From NCBI GenBank assembly GCA_002245135.1, contig NGBS01000013.1, positions 102,471 to 166,470 of the forward strand: 64,000 nt of DNA, written 5' to 3'. Made by a program: the position numbers and the translations under genes. The notes under the pieces are model-generated. The model was not told the origin of the DNA. It saw only the letters and a list, made by a program, of their open reading frames with translations, and searched no databases. The stretch is from Proteromonas lacertae (lineage: Eukaryota > Sar > Bigyra > Opalinata > Proteromonadidae). Positions within the stretch are counted from its first letter, which is position 1. Each line of letters begins with the position of its first letter. Positions 36,544 through 47,746 of the stretch are shown one piece after another.

Positions 36544-38062
36544 TTATAACAACAAACTATTCAATTCATTAATACATATCTCATCACCATCTACTTTCTT
36601 ATCAATATCAACAATACTCTCTTCACTACCATTACTACCACTATTTCTATCATCTTCTCCACCATTATACTGCAACAACTCTGGCATTTCAATTGGCGAT
36701 ATTAACAATAATTTCGGTAAATGTCTAACATTATTAAATGAATGAACTGTATGAGATATGTCTGAGTTATTATCATCATTTATTTCTGGTACAAATGAAA
36801 CGGACAAGTATCTTTTATCTCTTTTTTGAGGTGTAACGAATATATTTTTGGTATTTTCATTTTCTTCATTATTACAATTGTATTCTTTCATTGCTGGCTT
36901 TATAGCAGGCATACTTTTAGCAGATCCACGATATTCTATAATATATAAATAAATATATATGATTATACTATAATTATTGTTAATTGAGTGAAATATTGAT
37001 AGTGTCTCTTTAGTAATAGCATTATCATCAGTAGAATAAGTATCATATTTCCATATATGAATATTACATACATCTTCAATTATTCTCAACATGAAATTAA
37101 TACATTGCAAATTAGACGATTTATTATTATTATTATTATTATATATCTTTGGTAAGAATACATGAATCATTAATAAAGTACTAGGCAAATGTTCTGGAAG
37201 TATTTCATATACACAGTATTTTATTATATTAATAAAATACTCATACTTTATCAACAAGTCGTTTGAATGATTGAATAGAAATTTATTCAAATCATTGTGT
37301 ATAGTGATTAATGTTATAACATACACATATAACGAATAACATCTGTTAAATGTACGAAAGCTGGATTTCAATTTGTTGAAAAATGATTCGTCGTATAATT
37401 GTTTTGGAATGTCAAAGAATATTAATAATATTTGACTATTATCATATTTATCTTTTAATGATGATTTTCTTAACGGATTAATTCTTGAATCATAAATTTG
37501 ATTATATATCTGCAAATCATATGATAAAAACTCTTTGTTTACTATATTTAAAATAGTTGGATAGATTGGCTCTAAGATTTTTCTATATAAACACTCATAA
37601 ATTAAGTCTATTTCGCTATCTGTTAAATCTGTTGATAAAAGGGATGAACATCTTCTAGTAAATGTCCTACAAGGATGTAATAAATAAAAGAGTGATGAAT
37701 TTTCAGGAAATGTGATAGAAGCTCTTACTAATTCTATATCACTTAAAATTTCTTCAAACAACTCACTAACTAAATTTCTATAACGAACAAGCACCTATAA
37801 ATAAATAATAAAGCACATACGGATCTGTAAGAGAAAGACTTTTCAATAGTCTTTCCTGCTTTAAAGGGTAATATAGTTTTCAGATCTATCTGTTGTATAT
37901 ATTCGGTTAGAGCAGACAGTTGAATCCTAAATTTCTCGGGTATTGCGCTATCTATATAACTATCTAAACTTTCACAATGAAAATAAGCTACATTATAGAT
38001 AAAACAATGTATATGAGAATACGATTATTTAGAATAATTTTCTTTTTTGAGAAGAGGTTCAT
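36544..38062 (-). CDS. Possible VPS9-domain (Rab5-type GEF) protein
   Basis: Four exons from ATG 38062 (MNLFSKKKIILNN), with introns near 38001-38036, 37795-37822 and about 36938-36986. The middle of the protein, from FFNKLKSSFRTFNRCYSLYV to ILPEHLPSTLLMIHVFL and SNLQCINFML, resembles the VPS9 pattern of a helical core, then 'aDdfLPvl.yv.l.....NL.s...yi'. The conserved catalytic Asp and Tyr are not clear, so the domain is tentative. The C-terminal ~130 residues are acidic and Asn-rich with RYLSVSFVPEI. VPS9 proteins activate Rab5 on early endosomes. AATCCGTTTTAAAAATT lies about 30 bp upstream of the ATG. Confidence 0.35.
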
Positions 38063-38678
38063 ATTCGATTTATAACACAATGACGAATTTTTAAAACGGA
38101 TTTATTTTAGTAACATATATTACATCACAGTCATCACGATTATGATTTTTATCATATCACATCGTTGATATTACAATCAACTACAGTCTTTGAGTTAGAG
38201 CACAGCCTTCACTCATTTTATCCTTCATAATTTCTTCCAATAAACTATTTGCCTTTCAAATTTCATATGTTTTTCTGCTTTATTTTCTATATTGCTTAAT
38301 ATTCCTTAAAAACAATCGCATTTAAGAAGACAACAAACTGAGTAGGATTTTGGTTAATATGTAATGAAGAGCATAATTATAAACTAATACACATGAAACG
38401 ATAATTACAAGGCAAAATATTTAAATAGTTTAATATTATGGATAACTTGATATATCTACTATGTTCATAATTATAATGCAATTTGATCTTATTTATTGCA
38501 TGAATATTACCCATTAGTATCACAGTTTATAAAAAAAATACAATAATTAACAAGAAAGATGACAAATAATACACAATAGTGAAGTTTTATTAATGTTAAG
38601 AAAATTGGTGCAAAAAAAAAGAGAAAATATAATCATATTACCTCTTTTATTCTTATTCAGAGAAAAACTACAAGAAAA
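38063..38678. other. Intergenic stretch with nothing recognisable beyond promoter words
   Basis: About 600 bp between divergent genes. It contains the CCGTTTTAAAA word near the VPS9-like start. No ORF, tRNA-like clover or repeat was seen. Confidence 0.5.
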
Positions 38679-38720
38679 AATATTTGGCTTGATTGATTTT
38701 GAGATTAAAATTTCTTAAGA

Positions 38721-41327
38721 ATGGAAGAATTTGAAAGTATAAGTGATGAATATTCTGTATATTTTACTGTTGTTTAATATGAAATAGTTGATAAGAGTGA
38801 TAAAGAAGAGTGATTTAAGTGTTTTGTTGGAAGTTAAAGAAAAGAATAGTAATGATATAAAATATGTGAAGATATATAACAGAGATAAAATGAATTTGAG
38901 GTGTCTGGATCGTTTTGTTGAATCACTAGAGAAATCGAGTAATTTGAGAGTGAGCAATGTATTGATATATGATAAATACATAATTACCGAAAAATATGTG
39001 ATATTGATAATGAAGAAATATGAGAGTAACTTAGAAGAGTTAATGTTTAAGAAAGAGTTAAAAGAGATAGAAATCAATGAGATAATGTTAAAATTGATAA
39101 AAGGGATAAAGACATTGGAAGAAAATGGTATGATATATAACAATATCAAACTGAATAATATCTTGTTTGATGAAGAAGGAGATATAATAATAGTTGATAA
39201 TTTAAAATATTTGTTATTGAAAGACAGATTAAATGATATAAAAAGAGATATGGATGAGATAATATATTTAAGTCCAGAAATATTGAAAGATGGAGAAATG
39301 AATGTTGCAAGTGATATATGGAATATAGGAATAATCTATTATAGATTATTAAGAAAAGAAATTCCATTTAAAACCAATTCAATATCTGATTTAATAAAAT
39401 CCATAACAGAATTTAAATATGAAAATAATGATAAACTAAACTATAGATACAATAATATATTATCAAGATCACTAACAGTGGAAAAGTATAATCGAATGAC
39501 AATAGAAGAATTAATATTCAGAATTAGAGTTAATGTTATTATTGAATTATTGAAGAATAAAGAAAAAGAAAAAGCGAATGAAATGATGGTAGAAATGAGA
39601 GAAAACAATTCACAAAAAGAAAACTATAAAATGAATGAGATAATAGGAGATTATTATTATGAAAATGTATATTGTTATATATGATGAAATGAATAGAAAG
39701 AATACAGAGAAGCAATTCCATATTACGAAAATAGATTAGAATATGCTATAACAAATGATCATAAAAAATATTGTTATAATAGTTTAGGATATTGTTATTT
39801 TAAATTAGTATTTATAGATTGATATATAGTGTAGAATGAATATCAAAAATCAATTCAATATTATAAAAAAGCTTTACTATTTTCTACATTAAATGAAGAA
39901 AAAGAAATAAATAATCATGGTATAGGAAAATGTTATTATAAAATTGTATATATATAATAATTATTCATTAGCATCGTTATATGGAAGCAATTATATATTA
40001 TAAAATTGCATTAGAATATTCATCAAGAAATAAAGATAAAGAATATAATAATAGAATGATAGGCAAATGTTATTACTATTCAGTATGTTAATCATTGTAA
40101 TAATAAATAGAAAGAATATAGAGAAACAATTCCTTACTTAGAAAGTGGCTTAGAATATTCATCTTCAAATAAAAATAAAGCATGTAATAATAATGGATTA
40201 GGTTGTTGTTATTTTTTATTAGTATATTTATTATTGTAATATTAAGTAGAAAGAATATAGAGAAGCAATTCCTTACTTTGAAAGCGCCTTAGAATATTCA
40301 TCTTCAAATAAAGAAAAAGCATGTAATAATAATGGATTAGGTTGTTGTTATTTTTTATTAGTATATTCACCATTGTAATATTAAGTAGAAAGAATATAGA
40401 GAAGCAATTCCTTACTTTGAAAGTGCCTTAGAATATTCATCAACAAATAAAAATAAAGCATGTAATAATAATTGGTTAGGTAATTGTTATTTTGATTTAG
40501 TATATTTATTATTGTAATAATAAATAGAAAGAATATAGAGAAACAATTCCTTACTTTAAAATTGCCTTAGAATATTCATCATCAAATGAAGAAAAAGCAT
40601 GTAATAATAATGGATTAGGTTGTTGTTATTTTTTATTAGTATATTCACCATTGTAATATTAAGTAGAAAGAATATAGAGAAGCAATTCCTTACTTTGAAA
40701 GTGCCTTAGAATATTCATCAACAAATGAAGAAAAAGCATGTAATAACAGAATGATAGGCAATTGTTATTTTGATTTAGTATATTTATTATTGTAATAATA
40801 AATAGAAAGAGTATAGAGAAGCAATTCCTTACTTTGAAAGTGCCTTAGAATATTCATCAACAAATGAAAAAATACATATATATAACCGAAATCTTGGTAA
40901 TTGTTATTTTGATTTAGTATATTTATTATTGTAATAATTAACTAGAAAGAATATGAAGAAGCATTGAAATATTATAATACTTCATTAGATTATTTAGAAA
41001 ATGAAAAAGATAAAAATCTAGTAAAGGTAGATATAGCAGAATGTTATTTAGAATTAGGAAATAAAGAAAAGACAATTTCATATTTGAATGAAGTAAAAGA
41101 TGAATTATGTGATGATGAAACAAAATATTGGTATAATAAAGTAATGGGAAAATATTATCTTCAAATTGTATTATTTGATAATTGATATATGATATAAATA
41201 GAAAGAAAAAGAAAAGAGTAAAGAATATTTAGAAGAATCACTCAAATATGTAGATAGTCAAGTGAAGGATGATGAAGAGAAAGAAGAAATAAACAAATTA
41301 TTAGAAGAATTAAACAAAATGAATTAA
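38721..41327 (+). CDS. Pseudokinase-TPR protein, copy A (six-unit TPR array)
   Basis: Exon 1 codes MEEFESISDEYS, then a 31-nt intron, then a ~300-residue kinase-like exon. The catalytic loop reads MIYNNIKLNNI, with Asn in place of the catalytic Asp, and the DFG position reads IVDNL. LSPEILKD and DIWNIGIIYYRL keep the APE and subdomain IX. It is therefore a predicted pseudokinase. After GDYYYEN comes a chain of ~37-residue TPR-type repeats such as KEYREAIPYFESALEYSS, each on its own 111-nt exon, separated by ~28-nt phase-0 introns full of stops. Ten TPR exons are followed by a final helical exon ending EELNKMN at TAA 41325-41327. The protein is about 750 residues. It may be a signalling scaffold. 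GGCTTGA is 29 bp upstream of the ATG. Confidence 0.8.
40111..40945 (+). repeat. Tandem exon-intron array A: six 139-bp units
   Basis: Units begin with AAAGAATATAGAGAA at 40111, 40250, 40389, 40528, 40667 and 40806. Each is a 111-nt TPR exon plus a 28-nt intron (29 nt in the last) starting GTATATT and ending TAG. Exon length is divisible by three and the introns are phase 0, so unit number can change without altering frame. Confidence 0.92.
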
Positions 41328-41418
41328 TTTCTCTGTACTAATTTTTTCCTTTTTGGTTAATATTTCTTATTTCTTTTGTAAAAAACAAAAATTTTCATTT
41401 TTAAAATAAAACTATTAA

Positions 41419-43148
41419 TTACAATCCTCCAGTTAAAGCATGAGCTTTATTCAATTTCTCTCTAACATTTTCTTCACGACAAGCAGCTTGTCTTTCTGAT
41501 TTCTGTTTCTTTTCTGCTTCAATCGCTTTATTCAATGCTTCTTTCAACATTACACCCAATTTTTCATCTCCATCACATATTCTCTTCAACATAGGTGGTC
41601 CAAATCTACAAAACATTTTACCATCCACACTTTCACCAATATTCTTCACAAATTTATTGAATTTTCCTTTGTTTGTACTACTAATCCATTCAACTAATTG
41701 TTCATGGGTAAATCTAACAGGTGGTATAAGAATATCATTGCCAGTTCTACAGGAACTTATTTCTTGATTATTTTCTTTCATTGTATTTTCACTTGCACTC
41801 ATCATTGCAACATGACTTAAAGTGTTTAACGTATGTTCTGTATCTTTTGGATTTGGATTAACCGTCGCAATTACTAAAGTTTTGTCCGTTTCATTTTCAA
41901 ATGCATCTTTCAGCAACATAGTTAATTTACTACTTCTATAAGGAATATGATATTTATTATTATCAATGTCATTACTACTACTATCTTTAGATCTTTCTTT
42001 AACTATTCTTATACACTCTTTTAGACACATTAAGGAGGTGTTTATTTCACTACATTCTCTTCGCTGTTCTGCAGTGTGGAACATGGAATCAATGCTCATT
42101 TCACTTCCTGCTAAATCAACAAGTGTTAATACACGAGATTCATTAGGGTATTTGGAGAGTGAAGTGGTGGTGAATATTATACGAATAATTCCATGAGTTC
42201 TACTGCTTGATTCATTCACAACTAAATATATATATAATGAAAAAGAAAGAAGATAAATTGAGTAGAAAAAACATAGAAGAAAACAATGAAAAAAGTGAAT
42301 TATCAATAATATATATATATACAAGTTGATGAGCTTGTTCTTTCTTTTCTTGATATTTCAATATACTTCATAAATTCATCTTCACTATTCACATTAATAT
42401 ATTTCACCCCTCTAACATGTATTTGCTTATCTTCACCTTCTCGTAAAAATACTTCATGATGATGATTAATTACATTATTATTATTATTATTATTATCTTT
42501 ATAACAATTATTATTATTAATCTTTTTATTTTTAATATTACCATCTTTTGTATAGTTTTCTTTACAAGTATTTATATCTTCAAAATTAAATAAATCAAAA
42601 CATTTTTTACCGCTAATTTCAAAACAACACAGTGATATAGAAACTTTACCGTTTTTAATATCTTTTTGGTTGAATATATCATGAGCTAAGAAATTCTCTA
42701 AATTTGACATTGTGTAAGTTTTGCCTGTTCCAGTTTGGCCGTACATAATACATGTACCGTTACCTTTGAAACTAAACACATGAGCTATAAGATCGACAAA
42801 ACTTTCCATATAAATATCTTCATTTGCTGATGATTCATCATATACTTTGTTGAATTGATAGGATACTGTGTTTATAAACATACGTTTCATGTCAGCATGC
42901 ATTCTACAGTCATGGATATAAATGAAAGGATCTTTGCAGGAAACAGAATTAAATGCTCCTTTTTTTATTTCATCCGGAAATAAAGGTCTAACTCTTACAC
43001 AAACAGTAATTGATCCATTTTCTTCTTCTTCAGTTGCTTCTCTATCCAAATTCTCTCTTATTTTTGATATTTCCCTCATAAAATCATCTCTGAACATTTT
43101 TCTGGCTGTTCTTTTATCTAAATTAGCTCTTGTAATGGCATCTGACAT
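41419..43148 (-). CDS. Kinesin-13-like motor with C-terminal SAM-like domain
   Basis: Two exons; ATG 43148 (MSDAITRANLDKRTARKM) and one intron of about 100 nt near 42222-42322, long for this genome. The motor has the N-terminal strand ITVCVRVRPL, P-loop GQTGTGKTYTM, switch I ESSSRTHGI, switch II LVDLAGSE and the KLTMLLKDAF helix. Layout, with an N-terminal extension then an internal motor, and order of motifs fit kinesin-13, which depolymerises microtubules at spindles and flagella. An Asn-rich loop is inserted at about residues 200-230. The C-terminus (RFTHEQLVEWIS, then DGKMFCRF) resembles a SAM domain, followed by a charged coil ending AHALTGGL. It is divergent from the small gene at 43238. 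Confidence 0.8.
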
Positions 43149-43191
43149 TTTCAAAATTTTAAAAACTCTCAAACCAAATCAAATTGATGAA

Positions 43192-43198
43192 TCAAGCC
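43192..43198 (+). promoter_or_regulatory. TCAAGCC word between kinesin-13 and small coiled-coil gene
   Basis: TCAAGCC lies 40 bp before ATG 43238 and 44 bp from the divergent kinesin ATG. Because it lies inside the longest possible ORF opening at 43184, it favours 43238 as the true start. Confidence 0.4.
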
Positions 43199-43237
43199 AA
43201 TTTCAAATCAAAAAAAGGCGCCAATCCTTTAATTCTC

Positions 43238-43691
43238 ATGTCATTCAATAACCAAGGAGTTATTTCAATTGAAAATCAGGAAAACTTTGAAAACAAAGTA
43301 ATATCTTCTCAGAGTAGTGGTAATAGTTCTTCTAGTAAACGAAAACCAAATTCATTCTCTAAAGATAAGTTAAAAAAGTCTGATAAACAATTTTTTGGTA
43401 CTCCATCTTCTACACAATCAACAGTTTCAACTCAAAGTGATAGATCAGAAACTTTAAATGATGCATCTTTAGTAATACATGCTATTGAATATGGTTTAGA
43501 GGTATATTATTTTATTTATATATTAACTTTAGGATTTACAGTTAAGGTTGGATGAGACACTGAAATATGTTTTAAGTAAAGACTTTGGTGTTGATACAGA
43601 AGCAGAATTCGTATTATTTGAAAAAGAAGAAGAAATAAAACGATTAGAGAAGAGAGTAGCAGAACTAAAACAAGAAATCAACAAGAAATAA
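43238..43691 (+). CDS. Small Ser-rich protein with C-terminal coiled coil
   Basis: Two exons, with an intron at about 43502-43532. The protein starts MSFNNQGVISIENQENFENK, has a Ser/Lys/Thr-rich middle (SSKRKPNSFSKDKLKKS), then ASLVIHAIEYGLE and, after the intron, LRLDETLKYVLSKDFGVD and a short coiled coil (EEEIKRLEKRVAELKQEINKK). About 140 residues, stop TAA 43689-43691. No family recognised. It ends 18 bp from the convergent LCMT1 gene. Confidence 0.55.
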
Positions 43692-43709
43692 TTTAATATA
43701 TGTTTTAAT

Positions 43710-44745
43710 TTATAAAAAACTCTTAAGATTTGGTCTTGACGTGGAATGCTTATCATAATATGTTACTGCCTTATATAATTCAGAGTTTTTAGCAACTATG
43801 AAGAAATAATGGCTTTGCATCATATGATATTCTTCAAATTCATCAAATATTTCCAATTTTGAGATTCTTTGAATTTCATTAGTATCTAGCACTTCATAAT
43901 AAATAGTATTCATATCTTCAATTTCAACATATGGATAACCTAACTCAATATACCTTTGTTTCTGGCTTTCTAATGTTGGATATGTTTCAATACTCTGTAA
44001 TGGACATCCTCGTTCCTATAAAATGATGCAAATAAAAATAATACTATCAAATTTTGAATCATAACTTGTCCAAATGGATCTTCTGGCTTTATTTGTTCAT
44101 AAGTAGTAAATACTGAATTAATAAAATGCTCACTACACCATTTTATCAACGCATTTGATTTTTCTACCGGGATATATACTAACACACATTCGCTAATAAA
44201 TAAAGTAGGATAATCTTTATTTAATCCAATAGAAGTAAATAATAATTCACTTAATTTATCTATATCACATAAATCTACTGATCTTATATAATAATCATCA
44301 GATATTGTTAATTCCGTTTGTGATTCGTTTATTACAAAGTGTTTATCTTCGCCCCATAATATTTCTAATCTGTCTTTGTGTTTTTCCATTTGCTGTATTC
44401 TTTTGTGAATCGAAGGAACTAAATCAACATCTACAAATTTTGAAAAGTGTTGTTTCTTTTCTTTCAACTTGAATATTAATGTGTCCAAACCACATCCAAG
44501 GTTAACTATTTGATGATTACTTCCAACCGATAAAAACTTAGATACAATTATATCAATGGAGGTAACACGAGTATAATAGCCACGGTTAATTAATGGTGAT
44601 TTTCTACCATTCATTGAAAAGAACTTGATGTAATTATCTTCTATGTAACCCTTCTTTGTCAAAGAACTATACAAATGATAAACTTCACATACAATTTACA
44701 CGATGCTGCATCATCAGCGGTTGCACGAACAGCAGAATCACTCAT
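43710..44745 (-). CDS. LCMT1: Leucine carboxyl methyltransferase 1 (PP2A methyltransferase)
   Basis: Three exons. Exon 1 from ATG 44745 gives MSDSAVRATADDAASCK, matching the family opening 'VraTndDA..cK'. After a 26-nt intron comes KKGYIEDNYIKFF, then RKSPLINRGYYTRV, the SAM-binding NLGCGLDTLIFKL, and SECVLVYIPVEKSN. A second intron near 44018-44046 precedes the C-terminal exon with TIYYEVLD and EIFDEFEEYHMMQSHY, the typical end of the family. It methylates the C-terminal Leu of PP2A catalytic subunit and so steers B-subunit choice. It is complete, in frame, about 320 residues, and divergent from WDR4 with a ~64-bp gap. Confidence 0.9.
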
Positions 44746-44809
44746 ATTTTAAAATCTTTCAAAATCTACTCAAGTTTTTGCTTGACATTCAATTTTTAAA
44801 ATCTCGAAA

Positions 44810-46025
44810 ATGTTACAATCAAATGAACATTCACTTTATTTAGCAGTAAAAAATACAATAATGGCATATTCTTTATCGTATTTTATGTTGATTATTATGT
44901 GTAGTGATAAAACAGTCAAATTCAATGTTTCTTGCACATCAGATATACTTACATACACTCTGATTGATAATAGTGAGTGGTTGGCTGTTACTGATTTTAA
45001 TAAAGAGTTATTGATTTTAAATTCAAAAACTGGTGAAACAATATCAACAAGGTATGAATAATAGAAATATAAGATGTATATAGAAAAGTACAGAAGAAAA
45101 TCACTCAGTTAACAGCAATTAAACCACCAGAAGATTATAAGCCATATTACAAAGAATTTCCTTCCTTTATTCTATTAGCTTCAGATAAAGTGGGTGAAAT
45201 ATTGGCGTACCCATTACCGGATATTACAAAACAAGAAAATATGATTTTAGGTCATTGTGCTTCAATAATTACATCATTTGTATATATATATATTATATAC
45301 GAATAGAGTTTTTCATTAGATAATCATTATATCATTACAGCTGATAGAGATGAAAAAATTCGAATTTCAAATTATCCTAAAGCTACAATAATATCATCAT
45401 ATTGTCTTAATCATACAAAGTATGTGTTTTGCTTGAGTGTAATAACAGACAATATACTGATTAGTGGTGGAGGAGATGGTAAATTATGTTTATGGAATGT
45501 TCCAGAAGGATATTTATTGAAAGAATATCAGTTCAATGAATTAGTTGGTTTAGATACATCCTTCTCACTCAATTTGATATATTATAATAGAAAGAAGAAA
45601 TTGTTGTTTGTTTCTCTGTTAAAGTATATTTTTCTAATTGTTTATTATTATTATGAAATAGTCATCCTGTATTATATATACTTAGTGTAAATGAAGATAA
45701 CTATGATTTAGCATTAGTAAACAAGGTTAATTATGAATCTTCGATTATTTCACTGTCATTTACTAATGATGATATTGTTTTCTGCTCTACCAAAGGAGGT
45801 GAATATATTTACACGAATTCAATTAATACAGGAGAAAGAATTGAAAATGAAATAATCAAATCGATCAGAGACAATCTGAAAGAATATTATGATGTATTGA
45901 CCAATTACAATAATGATAGTCAATTCCATGGAGAGCTTGAAAAGGAGCAATTAAAAGTGAGATATGATCCTATTGCCTTAAAAGGACAGACTACTACTTT
46001 AACTCCATATCCTGAGAGTAAATAA
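44810..46025 (+). CDS. WDR4: WDR4/Trm82, non-catalytic subunit of tRNA m7G46 methyltransferase
   Basis: Four exons, with introns near 45052-45083, 45280-45306 and 45624-45661. WD40 blades are visible (LAVTDFNKELLILNS, SLDNHYIITADRDEKIRISNYP, ILISGGGDGKLCLWNV). The DRDEKIRISNYP segment followed by a Cys/His-Thr-xx-V motif (CLNHTKYVF) is the Trm82/WDR4 signature. The partner METTL1/Trm8 adds m7G to position 46 of tRNA. The stop is TAA 46023-46025. GCTTGA at 44781-44786 lies about 25 bp upstream of the ATG. Confidence 0.88.
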
Positions 46026-46120
46026 AGTAATTAAAGTTGTTTATTTTTGTGTTGAAACATTGCTTATTTGAGTGTTTGAATAAAAATACATTTCAAGCCA
46101 AACATTGATATTTTAGAAAA

Positions 46121-47553
46121 ATGGTGTTTAATCCTTCTTGGAAACAGTTAACAATAGCGTCCTCTATTGTGTTCTGGCTTCATGGTTCAATGGTGGCTAT
46201 GGCATATAAGACTAGATATTTTAAGGAGTTCACAACATTTACCTTTGAGTTAATAGCATTTTTTCTTGTTGCTTTTGTAGTAGTGCAGAAGAATAAAACA
46301 ATGGTAAGATTATTAGCAGCTATGGCGTATTTTTAATAAATTATTTATAACTTAGGTATATTATTTGTTCAGCTTTTACTATGACAATCATGTCTGCAGC
46401 TTGTTTCTATAGAAACCCATCACAATTACCAATTCTACCAGATTATGGTTTTGACTTAATTCCAGTAATTACTCATGTAAAATTACCATTTGGGTTATAT
46501 ATAAATGGTCAAACAATACCAGACATACTATTTCCAGTATTGATGTTATCAACTGTAACATTTGTTTTAATTCAAAGTAACAGGTTGATAGTGTTAAGAA
46601 GACTAGCTTTGATATGGGGTACAACAATGTTTGTAAGAACCTTCACATTATTATGTACAGCTATGCCTGATGCTTCTCCTATTTGTCAAGAAATTACAGC
46701 AGGAACTGTATTACTAAATCAAATGTCTATCACTAATATCCTAAATCGTGCATTCTATATAATGTTAGGTGATGGAACATTTACATGTGGAGATTTAATA
46801 TTTAGTGGTCATACTACCGAACTGATGGTTTGTGGAATGGTTTGGCATACTTATTATCCAATCAAAAAGAGAGGAAGTAATGTGATCAAAGCATTAGTTT
46901 GGTTTGTAATAATAATATTATTATATGTACTAATTGGATGTAGAAGTCATTATACGATAGATTGTGTTTTAGCAGTGTATATAAATATAACAATATGGAA
47001 TTTATACCATCGATTCGCTCGAGATGTTCAAATGGGAATTAAAAGCAATTTATTATGGTTTTTGGATGATTTGATTTATAGTTTTATAAACTGGTTTGAA
47101 CAAGATGAAAATGATTTGAATGAATCGAGAATGTTGAATAAAAATATGTTTAATAATGAATTTGATGGAAATAATAACAACAATAGTTATGAGTTGGTTA
47201 TATATTTATTATGTAATAATAAAATAGAAGAGATTAAAGAATTGATTAGTAAAATGGATGTGAAGAATTTGAATATATTAAAAAATGGTTTGAAATATAT
47301 GAATGAGAGTTATTTGAATGAAATTTATAAGTTGTATAGAAGCGAAGAGGAATTGATTAATGTAAATGAAAAGATAGATGAAGTGTCTAAAGTTATTTCA
47401 ATAAAAGAAAATGAAATAAAAGTTGAAGAAGATAAGATCAAAAGAACAAGTGAATTGTATGAAAGTAAAATTAGAGAAGATGAATTATTGAAGAATAATC
47501 TAATGCAATTCTTAAATGATGGTAATATAGAAGATTGTTTGAAATTACTGTAA
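46121..47553 (+). CDS. Sphingomyelin-synthase-like (PAP2_C) membrane enzyme with coiled-coil tail, copy 1
   Basis: Two exons, with an intron near 46328-46356. Several TM helices are followed by the catalytic blocks of the SMS/SMSr family: CGDLIFSGHTTELMVCG (first His) and GCRSHYTIDCVLAVYINITIW (second His and Asp). These enzymes move phosphocholine or phosphoethanolamine headgroups onto ceramide in Golgi or plasma membrane. After the last TM come LDDLIYSFINWFEQDE and about 130 residues with heptad-like charged helices (ISIKENEIKVEEDKIKRTSE), unusual for the family. TCAAGCC at 46093-46099 lies 22 bp before the ATG. It is followed directly by a paralogue, so a tandem duplication is clear. The headgroup donor cannot be read from sequence. 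Confidence 0.85.
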
Positions 47554-47746
47554 ACTATTTAATTAGGCACGATAATAATAATTATTTTAAATAAATGACA
47601 TGTGTGATTTATGATTGTTTGTTAGATTTTAAATTATCATCCTATATAAATTTTAATATTTGAAATATAGGTTTGATTCTTATCAAATCAAAAAACACAT
47701 CAAGCCAAACTTTCATTTTTTTAATTTTGACTTTCTAAGAATTCTG

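Larger units (their letters stand above)
38679..41327 (+). repeat. Direct long repeat copy A (pseudokinase-TPR locus)
   Basis: From ATATTTGGCTTGATTG at about 38680 to the stop at 41327 this interval is almost identical to 56364-59430, in the same orientation and about 17.7 kb apart. The copies differ by few substitutions and by three 139-bp units in the TPR array. The sequences immediately outside both copies are unrelated. Confidence 0.9.
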
